From positions 1,364,001 to 1,428,000 of the forward strand of contig JAGFBZ010000855.1 in assembly GCA_018398805.1 (NCBI GenBank): DNA of 64,000 bases, read 5' to 3'. Shown here in pieces: positions 49,701 to 60,344 of the stretch. Source of the stretch: Hirundichthys speculiger (Eukaryota > Chordata > Actinopteri > Beloniformes > Exocoetidae). Position numbers and translations under genes: made by a program. The first letter of the stretch is position 1; each line of letters begins with the position of its first letter. Below the pieces are notes generated by a model that was given only the letters and a program-made list of their open reading frames with translations, ran no database searches and had not been told where the DNA came from.

Positions 49701-52700
49701 AACTCCATTCATTTTCAATGGCAAAAAAAAAGATTTTAAAAGTTAAATATTTTAAAAAGTATAAATATTTGAAACACCAAAAGTCATAGGAGGAATCTCC
49801 TGAACAAGCTGAACATTTTGAAAGTTGAATGGTTGAAATCGGTGAAAGTATGAAGATTTTAACAAGGTTTGAAGATCTCACCATTCATTTTCAATGGCAC
49901 AAAAAAAGGTTTAAAAGTTAAATATTTTAAAAAGTATAAATGTTAGAAACACAAAAAGACATAGCAGGAATGTCCTGAATAAGCTGAACATTTTGAAAGT
50001 TGAATGGTTGAAATCGGTGAAAGTATGAAGGACTAGTTAAGTGCCGAAAAATGACGGAAGATGGAATAATAAATAAAGAGAAACAGGAAAACAATAGGTG
50101 TGAATGCCTTAATGCATTCACACCAATTATAGTGACCAAATGATCACGGTTTACGATATTATTGTGGTATTTTTAATTGCTGTACAAATGTCCAAAAGAC
50201 ACATACATCAAAATAATTTCACAAAATCTTGTGATTTTCTTGTCATACTAAAACATTAGAAGCCAAAATCTTATCAAAATGAAACTTTCACATTAAAAGG
50301 GCAAACAACTGAGACAGAAAGAAATTTTATTTCTTTCTGTGTCAGTTTATTTGTCTGGTTCAAGTTTAAATTAACACTTTAACAACCATAGTAGGTCAAA
50401 ATATACAAGCAATTATCAGGAACTTAAAATTATAGCCAGTAGATTTGAAGTGTTACTGCCTTTCGCAGCAACTTTTTTCTTGCATGCTCTGCAGACAGGA
50501 TAACTGTCCTCCACCAGTTGTCCCTCTGCATTCTTAAAAAACCTATTTATGCCCAGACCTCAGATTTCGTCATTTTAGTGGGTTGGTAAATGTCCTGCGT
50601 GCTATCACCACTTTCCGCCATGCTTACATTATGATTCCTATGTTACAAGCTACATATTCACGCTGGCCAGACTTGAATGAGGCTGATATTTCATATCCCG
50701 GTGATCGACCGAGATAATGAATCAAACATAAACAGTAATCATTGTCGTGTAAAATTTCACCATGCTTTACCGTAATACCGGTAACCGTTCCATCCCTAGT
50801 ATGGGTACTTGGTTGGCATGACCTGTCCCAAATCTTGTTTTGAGAAAGTCAGGAATGAAAGTATATTAACACCAAATGTCTTGGGTTCTTACTCTGCAGT
50901 GGAATAGATGCTGAAATTCCAAGAATTTCTTCCTGCTTTTGTTCTGTGCAAATTTTTGATTCGCATTTTCTGCACTTAAAAAAAAAAAAATTATTTATTG
51001 AACATTTCTATTGTTAATGTGTTTAGTTTCTGTACTCTGTAGTGTAGTTAAAACAGTTAATATATAAAAATGAGTCACAAAGTAGACAAGTTTTGTATTT
51101 AATCATTATGTTAACCTCAGGATTGCCTCAGCGAGTGGGAAGATTAATTCCACGTCATCTTTATCTTTGGATCACTTTAGACCTCATTAGATCTTTTTAT
51201 GCCCACATTATTTCACATAATGCATATTTAACACACTTTTGTGCCAGTGGAGTTCCATGTTTTGTTTTAATAGAGTAAGGAGGTGTTAAATCAAGGAATT
51301 GCCTCGAGAATTTAGAAGCTCTACATAATTAATATGTGATTTATTGTAGTTTAGGAATATTTGATGGGTTTTTAACTTCTCACTGAAGCTTGTCACATTA
51401 GCAAGTTCAAGGGTTTTATTGCAACATTAATATGATATGGTGGGTGCAGATGTGGTCGTTGTGCTCTGCCAGTGTCGGAGCACTCTGTGTGTGTTTTACT
51501 GTGGATGTTAGAGGCAGGGTCACTGAAATACATTTTAATGGACTTTGCAGACATTGTGTAATTAGACCATCAAAAAAGTACGATGTGGCTTCTGATTTGT
51601 CACTAAATAAGTAATATGAAGATTTGTAGATCTTTTTTTTTTTTTTTTTTTGGCACTCCTGGCCTTCACTTTCAAAGAAGAGGAGGCAGGAAACTGGGCC
51701 AGAGAGGGTGGGGAGGATACACAGCAAAGGATTGCAGGCCGGGAGTCGAGCCTGCGACCACTCTGCACAGGGGCCGCTTGTTTAAACCACTAAGATGCAG
51801 CAGGCCAAGATTTGTTGAATTGTAACACTTTAATGTTCGTTTATGCAGTGTCTGTGATCCTGGTGTTTTCCCATCTTTGGGAAGTCATTGACATTTTCCA
51901 GATATTGAATCAGGGATTCATATAGCTTGACCTGATTTAGACAGCAGTGAAATATGATATAGATATATTTAAAAACATTAAAGGGATAGTTCTATTTCTT
52001 GAGAGTCGAATTTTATGAGGTTTTTTTTTATACATAATCACTCTTTTACCTGCAGTAGATGGCAGTCTGCACACCCTAATTTAAAGAAGCAGGCAATAGA
52101 TGGTGGAAGCAGCAAATGTATTTCAGTCACCCTAAGGGTATGCTATATTTGGAATATTTTTCACAGCCCTTTGAAATGCTGAATTGAAACATACATTCAC
52201 ATGTGAGCTCTTTAAATCTTCAAAGCCACCAAACTCCTTTGACAGAACCTGCTCTTTTACGTTGCACAGTTAAGCGAATAATAGTTTAGTAGTGTCTCAA
52301 TCATTTTATTTGATTGTATTGTAACTTTTTTTTTTAATACCAAATTTAGTAACAAAAAAACATGTTACAGCACCAATTAATTCAGTCTTCAAAGCAGGTC
52401 TTGATGTCTCCAGAAGTCCTGAAGCTATGAAATTTGTTTGTGTACGTCAGAAGTCTTTCGTCAGTGATGTTATGCAATCCTGAACAAGATGTAGCAAAAT
52501 AAGCCCAAACCATGACACTACTACCAGTAATTTTCACAAATGGTTTGAAGTTTATGGTCTAGTACAGTGGTTTCATTTGTTCAGACAAAACTCTGATCAT
52601 TTAAATTAAAAAAAAATGTTTCATGTTCTCCCTATTCATAATCTAGTTCATTCTTATTCATAATCAAGTTAATTCCAATTCAGTTGAGTTCAAAAGTTCT

Positions 52701-55700
52701 AAATTTATATAATACCAATTCATAAAAATAGTATAATAGTATTGTAATAGCTGCTATACAAATAAATGTGAATTTCATTGGAAATATAAATTAAAGCCTT
52801 GGGAAGGGGTGGGAGAGGGGTGGGGGAAGCTGTTATTACTGCCGGCTTTGAGAGCTCAAAGGACAGAAAGAGTCCAGATACAAATCAGGCTTGAATGTCC
52901 CCCAAAAACCATTTCACTTGATGACTTCTTCTTATTTGCGAAAAAGCTCATGAAGTCATCACTACTGAGAGTTAAAGGAATATGCGCAGAGTTGCAGTAC
53001 AATTGTTTTGAATTAATGCAGCAGAGTTGTGACTCTTAGTCAGCCCGGTATGTTAAAAAGCTATATTTGTGGGCTGAATTAGACTAATTTGATTTTATTT
53101 ATCATCTTTATGGACTGTCAAAATCTAATGTTACATTGTGTAAGAATTAACATCAGCTTTGTGACCCGAAGCACACTAAATGTTTTTGTCGAAGCACAAT
53201 GCCGAACAAGGGGCAAAAGAACAGAAGGATGGCTTTATTAAAGTGTCCGTAATTCAGTTATCTCAAGTGTGACAATACTTCTACAGCAGATTTTCTCTAA
53301 TAGCTCTATACTTCATTGAAAAAAAGGCCCTGCCAAAGCTGACATGATGTATGATAATGTCTCTTTTCACCACCACCAGATCCCTCTCATATTCTCATCT
53401 TCACTAAGCCTTTCCTTACTGCCCCCACCCCACCCCTTCTTTTTCTGTGCAGTTTGACAAGGCCTATGCCTACGGCATTCGCCACATGTTTGGCAAGGAA
53501 GGCAAACGAGCAGACTATACCCCATACAGCTGCATGAAGGTGATTTTATCAAACCCACCCAGCCAAGGCGACTATCATGGTGAGTTGACTGCTGTTCGAG
53601 GAAGTAATTAGCCCTCGCTAATTCCTAAGAACTGTTTTAACATTTTAATGAGAAGTTTTAACTCGAAAAGTTCACATATTATGTTGTTCATCAAATTCTC
53701 CACACACATTCCAGGGTTTCTTGCAGGAAAAAACTTTGGCCGGGGGGGGGGGGGGGGGGGGGGGGGGTTTCAAGCGGGGAAGCCGAGATGGTAGCCGAGA
53801 ACCAAAAAAAGGATAAATTACTTAATTAATTAGATTGTTCAATTATTATTTTTGCCCTCAAAATATGAAAGAAGTTGCTTAACAACAAACCCACAAACAT
53901 GATGATGGAAAACACTATAAAGTGTAGGCTACCTCAGTTTCTAACTAAAAGACTATGTCTCATTTACTCTACTACTGATCAATTGCATACCAGTAAATTA
54001 CATAGTAGCCGTTACCTTTTGACTGGGCGGACTGGTCATCAATCACCTCAGAGTGACAGCTGTCAAGTGAAGCTACGTGAGCTTGGAGTCCAGGGGGACA
54101 GGCAGTGCGCCCATGGTCTTTATTTATTTAGTTAGTTAGTTTAAATACCTAATGTTCTTTTTTTTCTTTTATAGACAAAGTTAAACATAATATTGATTAG
54201 TGTGTGCGTGTGTCACTTTAAGGAATTGTCGAACCAAAAAAAAAAAAAAAAAAACGGCAGTTAGAAGTCGCACTGTCTGGTCAAAACAAAAGCACCGGGT
54301 CTATTACGAATAAAGTTTACCAGAATCTCTACTGACTATAAATCATTACGGACCGACATAAAAGCGAGCGGAGGAAAACTTGTATTGAAGTGAGACGAGA
54401 CGTGAGCTGTCAAACGTGAGTGATCGACAGAGAGGTTATCACTGTGTGTGTGTGAAAGAGAGAGAGAGAGGTGGCGCAGAATGCACTGCAGACAAACAGC
54501 GCAGCACTAGAGAATCAACATTAATTCATTATAACACAAACCTATGTGCGCTGATCAGTTCTCAAGCGCTGCCGTGTCGCTTGCATGCATTGCATTATTT
54601 TTTTTTTGCCCGACATTTTTTTTTTCCCGACATTGTAGCCCGGGCGCTCGAGATTTCAGGCCGGGCGGGGCGCCTGGCCAAATAAGGTCTGCAGGAAACC
54701 CTGCATTCTATCTCCCCCCAGCTGTCTTAGTTTGATTTTAATATGCATTCATTTTAAAAAGCTTTTTTACATTGGTAGGGTGTCCATTCCGTCACAGTGA
54801 CCCAGAGCTGCTGAAGCAAAAGCTTCAGTTCTACAAGGTGTCTCCCAGTGGAATCAGTCAGGTGGGTTCCCTCCTGTTCATGGTTATGCTGTCAAACGCT
54901 TGAGCAAACCGACCTGACCATCCCCAGGCAGGCATGAGATTGCTCATTTGAGTTAAACCTTCCCTATGTCAAAACTTATTTGTGATCGGCAGTTCCATTT
55001 CTCATTATTTGATTTTTTTGTAAATAAAAATCAACAGCTTTTGAAACTGAAGAAAATGTTTCAAAATTTTCCAGGCTTTTTCTGGCACAAAAGTTTAACA
55101 CGGTTTACTAAAACCACTGTGGCTGTGTTCAGACTGAAGGTGGATTCCTATTCATTTATTTATTCATTTATTTTCACATAAGACCTGGGTCACTTTCATA
55201 TGTGCTCCTAAATCACATGCATATCTTCTGTTACTTACTGACACCTGACGTACTGCACTTGATGTCACTTTTGTCTTTCTGCACATGCAGGTCACTTGAA
55301 AGCTGATGCAGGTCTCATTTAAAATACAAACATAAACAACAACAACAAAAAAAAAGTGGATCTTGGCAAAAAAAAAAAAAAGAAATTCTGAAGTGAAAAT
55401 TAAAATCTGCCATGTGAAAGCAGCCTCAGTAATGTTTCATAGTATAGACAAAGCCAGGGATTGGAGGAGTTATAACCAGTGAGTACTTAGCATAAACTGG
55501 GCGGGAAAATGTATTTTATACCTCAAATTAAACTGAGAAAAACTGATATATTTTTATCAATCTTTTGTATGCATTATTATAAATGTCCTTTGTATTCCAA
55601 GAAAGAAACTAAAATGGCTAAGAAAATGATAACGCCTATCTGAGACTGTGCGTGGTTTCAGTACTGATATAACAGCCCCAGAATTGAACATGCTGGAGGC

Positions 55701-58632
55701 AGCAATGTAGGAATCGAGGGAATTATGAAACTCTGAGTGAGTGCTGAAGACTTTATTTTACAGCAGGTCATTCATTCTGAATGCAGGCACACTATGGCCT
55801 CAATTGCACTTTCTTACAGAGAAATCCCCCCTAAGGGCAACTGCAGACACCAAAGATGTGTAATTGCTCTGAATATGCTAGTCTGCAGTCTGAGTGGACG
55901 ATGTATTCACTGTGTGTGCTGGAGTTCAGTATCTACAGAAAGATGTTAGGCAAAGTATGTGCAGTTTACCTCTACATGTTACACAAAAGAATATATGACT
56001 GCCAGGGGTTATTGCACAGAGCTGAGTATTAATATTTAAAGTAGACTTACATCTGTTTTTATTACATTTGCTAACATTACCTTAAGGATCTATTCTATGC
56101 TCTCATTACAATTTATGAAGCACACCTGTGTACGTAGTTGACCAAAATGCAATTAAAATGATTTTGAATAACAGCGCAAGTAGCTGACAGCATCCTCTGT
56201 TAATTCACTCAGTATTTCAGGCAGCATAACAGCTGCTACAGTTGAAGTTTCTTTTTTTATGAATTCTACCTTTTGTTGCAGATCTTGGAGCTGGTCAAAG
56301 GAATGCATTACCAGTTGGCGTGCCAGAAATACTTTGAGCTGACACACAATGTAAGTTCAGATTTCATTTGATGTGGGGAGTATCTGTGGGTACGTGTCTC
56401 TCAGCGCAATTTGCATCCTGTGCATAAAGGCTCAGGGGAGACCCAGAAATGTCATCACATCCATCATTAGCTGCCTGTCGTAACCACTTAATTTTTATAG
56501 GTTTATTATTGCATTCTAAATCTATTTTGTCCCCTATGGATTCTTAAGTAGTTTAATCTGTTTTGCATGATTCATCATCCCTTTAAGACAAAAAAAGCAA
56601 AACCAGAACTCACAAAATCTCACACATCTGCAGGCCATTCAGCTGAGCAGCACACACATGCATGCATTAATGCAACTGTTTGTCAGAGATAATCTTTAGC
56701 ATGTTCGTTTCACTCTACCTGATCACATTTACTCACCCTGATAAAGGCTCTGTCTGAGCTGAAATGATTGTCTTGAACTGTCAAATGTAAGCATCTGTTG
56801 TGCTAATTTTGTTAGGATATTTTATATTTTGCAATGTGGATTTGTTAAGTACTTAATTTTGTTATTCATGAAAATTGCATTGATTGAAGGAAAATTCAGT
56901 TGTGATTAAACGTGATTTCGGTTGTATTTGCATGGATGTGTCTCAGTCTGAATGGTCTGGTTAAAAAGGATTTAAAGTGGTCCATTGCCTTTTTCAAAGA
57001 GACACAAGCAACGGTTACGTCTAGCGGAGTGATGGAAGTGATGGGGGATTTCTCCATTAGCTAGTCTTAGCTGTCTGTTAACCAACATCCATCCAGCCTG
57101 GACCACACAAGAGGTCGGCCAAAATGCAATAAGTCTTAGTTTTTTTTCTTTGGCTTATATATTTTCTCATTTATAAATGTACATGCAATGCAAAATGCTG
57201 ATTAGATAGACAACCATTTTTTTCTCTTCTCAAAGCTTTATATATTGCTGCATAAACTGTATGGAGAGATGTGGGAAAAAAAAGAAAGCAAATTTGGCCC
57301 AGAATATCAGCCAAAGAGACTGGCATCATAAATCGGCAAACAGCTGCTGCGATTTGTCAAAATATCAATATTGGATATAGAAAAACCCATTTTGGTTTTT
57401 CTGTAAACCTGCTAGACTGACATACAGGTGGAGATGGCGCCCTGAAATCAGGTGCATAGAAACCTCTGCCGTCTCTAGCGCCCTCTTCTAACATGCAGAA
57501 AATTTGCAACGTGGCTCCACATAACCATTTGTGACAGCAGCAAAGCTCGTTCACTGCCCTACATTTTGGTTTTACATCTGGTTGATGCTTGTAGTAACTT
57601 AATGGATTAAGTAAAGATACACGGCTTGACTGATAACTTCCAATAAATGATGTCAACAGTCAGTCACAGAGATCAAATTCTGATTGGATATGCTAAGAAT
57701 TGGATTTGGGCTGGCAGTATGAACAATCTCCAAGAAATCTGAGTAGTTGTTGGAGTTCATTAACAGCCATCTCACTCTCATGCAGATTCACTACAATATT
57801 GCATCAATACTGCATCAAAAAGGAGTAAAATTCTTATTTAAATTACCATCCAAATGTATAGCCTTTCCACCTTTAAAAAAAAAAAAAATGAAAATTTACT
57901 AACGTGGTTCAGCATGGAGATAACAGAAATGTCAGCTTTACTAGGTTGAATTTATTGTGTGAAAAATTGTTTTCCTCTTGTGCTCACATCTTCAGTATGA
58001 ATCAGTACATTTTGGGAACGTCAGTTTAAAAATAAATAAATAAATAAAAATTTAAAAAAGGCTTCAGAAATACCATTTAAACATCATCTGTAAATTGGTT
58101 CAGAAGTTTCGACTCATGATGACTTGACATTTTCTTTCCTTGAAAGAAAGTTTCATCTTTCAACTTTTGCTTTAATCGAGTAGTTAAGTGGTGACTTAGC
58201 TGCGTTAATGTGGCTATGAAAGTCTGTGGTGTGAAGAGGTCACCAAATCCCCCACCCCCCACCCCCCCCAAACGAGGGCGATGATCACTTTATAAAAGGT
58301 GACATTATGTTGAATCAGTCAATCAAGCTGCCACTTCTGTGACAGGTGATGGTTATTATCTGCTCTTGACCTTCGTCTCACGGGCTTTCTCATTTTTCGA
58401 GCAGGTTGAGGACACCGCTTTCTCTCTCAGTCACCCCAACCAGTACTTTATAGAGAGCCAGAGAATTTTGGGTGGAGGCAAGGACATAAAGCGAGAGATG
58501 GACACTCCCCAGAGGTCACAGGAAAACTCTGCTGCCAGAGGATCTACTGCAGCTCAAGAGGCAGGAGCAAATGTTTCCCAGCATTTGGCAGACATGACAG
58601 AGGACCTGGATTCTTTCTTTCAAGATGCCTGA
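27753..58632 (+). CDS. prim2: DNA primase large subunit (p58)
   Basis: Thirteen exons: 27753-27903, 28044-28156, 31694-31788, 31891-32011, 32816-32911, 34062-34199, 37422-37489, 38798-38870, 39113-39298, 53453-53579, 54779-54861, 56282-56350, 58405-58632. All borders are GT/AG and phases agree, giving 515 residues (human 509). The start MQFSSR lies five bases after an acceptor. The N-terminal helical domain includes [17 protein letters not shown] and [15 protein letters not shown]. The C-terminal iron-sulphur domain has all four expected cysteines, C294 (LCMRQ), C374 (SCMKV), C391 (GCPFRH) and C431 (ACQKYFE), plus [18 protein letters not shown]. In the family this protein pairs with PRIM1 and DNA polymerase alpha to start RNA-DNA primers in the nucleus. 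The 3' end of exon 13 is a low-complexity tail with an acidic finish. No coding damage. Intron 9 is 14.2 kb and transposon-rich. Confidence 0.96.
30097..31635 (+). mobile_element. Tc1-like transposon with about 200-bp inverted repeats
   Basis: TA dinucleotides (30095-30096 and 31636-31637) flank ends that read CAGTGCCTTGCAAAAGTATT on the left and, inverted, CAGTGTCTTGCGAAAGTATT on the right. The match extends about 200 bp inward (for example 'cgtgaagtggaa(t/c)g(g/a)tatttattggatat'). The total is 1,539 bp. It sits in prim2 intron 2, and its right end is only 58 bp from the exon 3 acceptor. Confidence 0.92.
30488..31381 (+). pseudogene. Dead Tc1-like transposase
   Basis: One frame runs from ATG 30488 to TGA 31381, broken by a single TAG at 30842-30844. 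The N-terminal half has the paired-like helix-turn-helix region ([20 protein letters not shown]). The C-terminal half has the DDE catalytic fold: [30 protein letters not shown] and SPDLNPI. The third catalytic acid is replaced by glutamine (NPIQN, where NPIEN is usual). The C-terminus is lost by a frameshift near 31370, since '[13 protein letters not shown]' continues out of register. So the enzyme is inactive in at least three ways. Confidence 0.9.
32930..33640 (+). mobile_element. Nested repeat debris with an internally deleted Tc1-like relic
   Basis: At about 33190-33480 a frame joins a helix-turn-helix piece ([20 protein letters not shown]) directly to a catalytic-fold piece ([18 protein letters not shown]), so the middle of a Tc1 transposase is deleted. 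Matching sequence continues out of frame to about 33640 (FQDDN, then a WFREHE-like piece). Just upstream, 32960-33180 contains 'aaaagtcatggaattt' and 'ggtcgcatatgtgac' type repeats often seen in fish genomes. Everything is in prim2 intron 5. Confidence 0.7.
34200..37421 (+). other. prim2 intron 6, no gene seen
   Basis: A 3.2-kb intron. It has simple runs and a poly-G patch near 37321-37332 after a (TG)n stretch, but no transposase, LINE or RNA gene that I can recognise. Its small open frames look random. Confidence 0.5.
37490..38797 (+). other. prim2 intron 7, no gene seen
   Basis: A 1.3-kb AT-rich intron with a short (TA)n run near 38142-38156. Nothing else is recognisable. Confidence 0.5.
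39588..39913. mobile_element. Short inverted-repeat element of a common fish family
   Basis: The ends ACCGTATTTTTTAGGCTATA (left) and, inverted, AACGTATTTTTTGGACGACA (right) are similar, and 'gacgcac'/'aagcacacc' follows in each arm. The interior carries 'gaagccgcaccgcttgatgg' and 'cggagcattacggctac', phrases I recognise from an abundant fish MITE-like family. It is non-coding and lies in prim2 intron 9. Confidence 0.65.
40052..41681 (+). mobile_element. Decayed Tc1-like transposon
   Basis: The left end CAGTCCTGCTCACCATTATT and the right end (inverted) CAGTCCTGCTCCCCATTATT match, and TA follows the right end. The inner arms continue 'ggcacc...catgaagt'. The interior contains a decayed transposase: an AKTKELSE-like start near 40435, a 'GTNAKQYVYRR'-like segment around 40910-40940, and 'SDLNPIENL' around 41255-41280. 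Many stops and shifts make it a fossil. It is in prim2 intron 9. Confidence 0.85.
42919..43613. mobile_element. Inverted-repeat element, possibly pogo/Tigger-like
   Basis: TA precedes the left end CAGTGGTACCTCTACT. The right end, inverted, reads TAGTGTTACCTCTACTTACG, and both arms include 'tctctac...ggaattttcaggttatgaaa' type sequence. Minus-strand translation of 43190-43420 gives [19 protein letters not shown], then [14 protein letters not shown] and [11 protein letters not shown] with shifts, resembling the C-terminal part of a Tigger-class transposase. The family assignment is tentative. Confidence 0.6.
43960..44130. mobile_element. Possible Tc1/mariner end fragment
   Basis: The phrase 'cagtttgccctggctaaaaaaaa' followed by 'gaaccaccttcaactttgataacggtgtgcattc' resembles the end and reversed transposase start of a Tc1-like family. 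No second end is seen. Confidence 0.35.
44131..46726 (+). other. prim2 intron 9 segment, nothing recognised
   Basis: Apart from homopolymer runs (44656-44670 A-run, 45641-45654 T-run) I see no exon, RNA gene or identifiable transposon in this part of the intron. Confidence 0.45.
46727..46763. repeat. (GAT)n trinucleotide microsatellite
   Basis: A perfect array of about 12 GAT units in prim2 intron 9. Read on the minus strand it gives a long serine run in a spurious frame. Confidence 0.95.
46810..47300 (-). mobile_element. L2-type LINE reverse-transcriptase C-terminal relic
   Basis: Minus-strand translation gives '[20 protein letters not shown]', then [12 protein letters not shown], and after shifts a terminal '[21 protein letters not shown]' like stretch. 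These are the closing motifs of fish L2-type reverse transcriptases (LQ.VQNAAAR.L...HITP.L..LHWLP). The frame is broken. Confidence 0.75.
47340..47640 (+). mobile_element. Tc1-like transposase fragment
   Basis: A plus-strand piece reads '[20 protein letters not shown]', then a stop. It is followed by 'agcaacaaatgctgccttcaa...ttttttccagagacattcatgg', which resembles the region just before the second catalytic aspartate of a fish Tc1 family. The rest of the element is missing, and it runs into a T-run at 47572-47590. Confidence 0.5.
48900..50124. repeat. Compound repetitive unit with about 175-203-bp tandem repeats and a terminal palindrome
   Basis: A tandem array begins at 49609. Repeat one (49609-49811) and repeat two (49812-49986) share 'aacattttgaaagttgaatgg', 'ggtgaaagtatgaag', 'cattcattttcaatggcaaa' and 'aagttaaatattttaaaaag'. 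A third partial copy starts at 49987. The unit ends in the perfect palindrome GGTGTGAATGC-cttaat-GCATTCACACC (50097-50124). A GC-rich, purine-rich leader (about 48915-49020) may belong to the same repeat. No protein is encoded. It looks like a non-autonomous transposon, class undecided. Confidence 0.6.
50127..50799. mobile_element. Probable hAT-like inverted-repeat element
   Basis: The right end, inverted, reads CTAGGGATGGAACGGTTACC and continues ggtattacggta. The left end has the diverged match 'gatcacggtttacgatattattgtggta'. The interior has no open frame. It abuts the palindrome at 50124. Confidence 0.5.
51635..51810 (-). mobile_element. tRNA-derived SINE
   Basis: On the minus strand a tRNA-like head carries an A-box-like CATCTTAGTGGTTTA and a B-box GGCTCGACTCC (consensus GGTTCGANTCC, one mismatch). 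A unique body follows, and then a poly-A tail, seen on this strand as the T-run 51633-51650. It lies in prim2 intron 9. Confidence 0.75.
53712..54703. mobile_element. hAT-like element with a 26-bp poly-G run
   Basis: The left end CAGGGTTTCTTGCAGG and the right end CTGCAGGAAACCCTG are inverted repeats with one mismatch, and 'ggcc' follows in both arms (ttggccggg / cctggccaaat). CATTC precedes the left end and follows the right end, a partial target duplication. Inside, 53742-53767 is 26 consecutive G. There is no convincing transposase frame. It fills most of prim2 intron 10. Confidence 0.7.
54862..58404 (+). other. prim2 introns 11 and 12 (exon 12 at 56282-56350), no other gene seen
   Basis: Apart from exon 12 these introns show A-runs (55346-55381), short (TAAA)n near 58031-58048 and a C-run near 58252-58269. 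I recognise no transposon or RNA gene with confidence. Confidence 0.45.
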
Positions 58633-58665
58633 TTTTGTTTTTGTGTTTGTTTTTTTTAGTAAATG

Positions 58666-58671
58666 AATAAA
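58666..58671 (+). terminator. prim2 polyadenylation signal
   Basis: AATAAA begins 34 bases after the prim2 stop codon, implying a very short 3'UTR. A second AATAAA near 59070 is an alternative. Confidence 0.65.
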
Positions 58672-60336
58672 TACACGTAGAAATGAAGCATGTTTTCACA
58701 CATATTTTGCATGAAGCTTGGGGATGGTACATATTCTGACATGTGATATGTCAAGTTGCAAACCAACATTTTGAACAATTTAACACAACCAGACTTGAGT
58801 TCAGCTTTTTAATCCCCAGCATCACACTAAAATGTAGTTTTGTACTTTTAAAGCATTCTTTGTTCAGACCCATGGTTCATTTCCTTTCTTTGCTTTCACT
58901 CTGGTCCGAGCTCAGATGGTTTGTATACTCCGCCTCAGTGCACTGAATTTGGCAGCCACATGGATTTTGGGGTGATGACTAGAACATTTCCCTGCTGTCT
59001 CAGAAATTATATCGTTGTATTTGTTGGCAGCACTATGGATAAATGGTGACAGGAGGATGGATGAAAAAATAAACTGCTTCCACAGTTGTATTACTTGCCT
59101 TGGAATATTGCCTCATAGTGCGCAATACAATTTATTCAAAGCATAAGTGGCGGAGAGATATTTCCCCTTTCTCTCTTGAGCTCCTGTGTGCGTAATATTT
59201 GGGGGGAAAAAAATGGTGGCAGTCTAAAAGTTAAGAAGCCTTTTTACTGCTGTGCCACTGCAACACAGCACGCTGCTACTGTAATTTGGGCTTTGAAAGA
59301 GGTGCAGTGCTTTTATCCCCAATTTTTCAACACTTTTACAAGATTGCTAACTTTATACCCAATTAGAGGCTTCAAACTGGCTTTGAATTTCATGAATATA
59401 ATTGCTTTCTAAAAGAGAAAATGTTGAATAATTGTGTGAAAACCTTTGCCTGTAATGTAATGACTTTGTCTCTTAAATTTGAAGTCTTTGATGATGCTAC
59501 AAAGCTACACACACATCTGATTCAGAAATCCATTTAGACCACACTGCATCAGTTGTCACACACCAACAGTGGCGCATCAGAGCTGCACATATCTGGAATG
59601 AAATTAGGTCTTAAAATCCAGGCATGGGGCTTGACATGAAGAGGATTTATTCAGTCTAATAAGACAACTGGATAACTGCAGCTGGGCTGCTGTCAGCAAG
59701 AGACCCTTGATGTTTGATTTTTTGTAGAGCATGACTACATTTGACACAGCTGGCCTGTTTGTAAGTCTGCGGGCATGCAGTTGGTAAGGACTGGATTTAC
59801 AATCATTAGTCATGAGCCTGCTTGCTTATGTTGTGTGATTTGTTCTCTTTCTGCACTCATTACATGGCCTATAGGTGTTGAGGATAGGTATGTTATCTAA
59901 GTGGGTGAGAGATGCAAGCCAAGGCCAAACAGCATGTGATTCTCAGCCTCATGGAAGCTGAAGTACAGAGAGAATCTATACGTGAAACGTAACTAATGTG
60001 AGGCTTTCATCACCACTTGGGGAAAAATGCTGCAGATATCATTAGCATTGCATTTACATGTAATATCAGTTGAAATGTAAAGAATGAAAAAGATTCTAAA
60101 CCTAAATTGTTGCTCTGTGCCAAAGTGTACCAAAGGTAATAAAAAAATGGCTTCTTGAGGAGCAATCTTTGCATTGACTCAAATGTATATTTAGTGCAGG
60201 ATTTTTTCCTGATCTTAATGTAACCCCTATGTAACTTCAACAAAACGGGGAGATTGGTTTGCTCTTATTTTCTGTTTATTTTTCTTCAAGAATCGGATAA
60301 CATGCTAACCCAATAGATCAGACCCACATCGAGACA
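58672..60336. other. Downstream of prim2, nothing recognised
   Basis: I see no exon, RNA gene or identifiable repeat. The open frames are short and without motifs. Confidence 0.45.
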
Positions 60337-60344
60337 GATGTGGG

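Noticed and set aside
50097..50124. Helitron 3' end
   Set aside because: The palindrome is right, but no CTRR follows within the usual distance and no TC start or AT insertion site was identified, so it is left as an undecided repeat.
51635..51810. A functional tRNA gene
   Set aside because: A and B boxes are present but degenerate, the body cannot be folded into a normal acceptor stem, and a poly-A tail follows, so it is a SINE.
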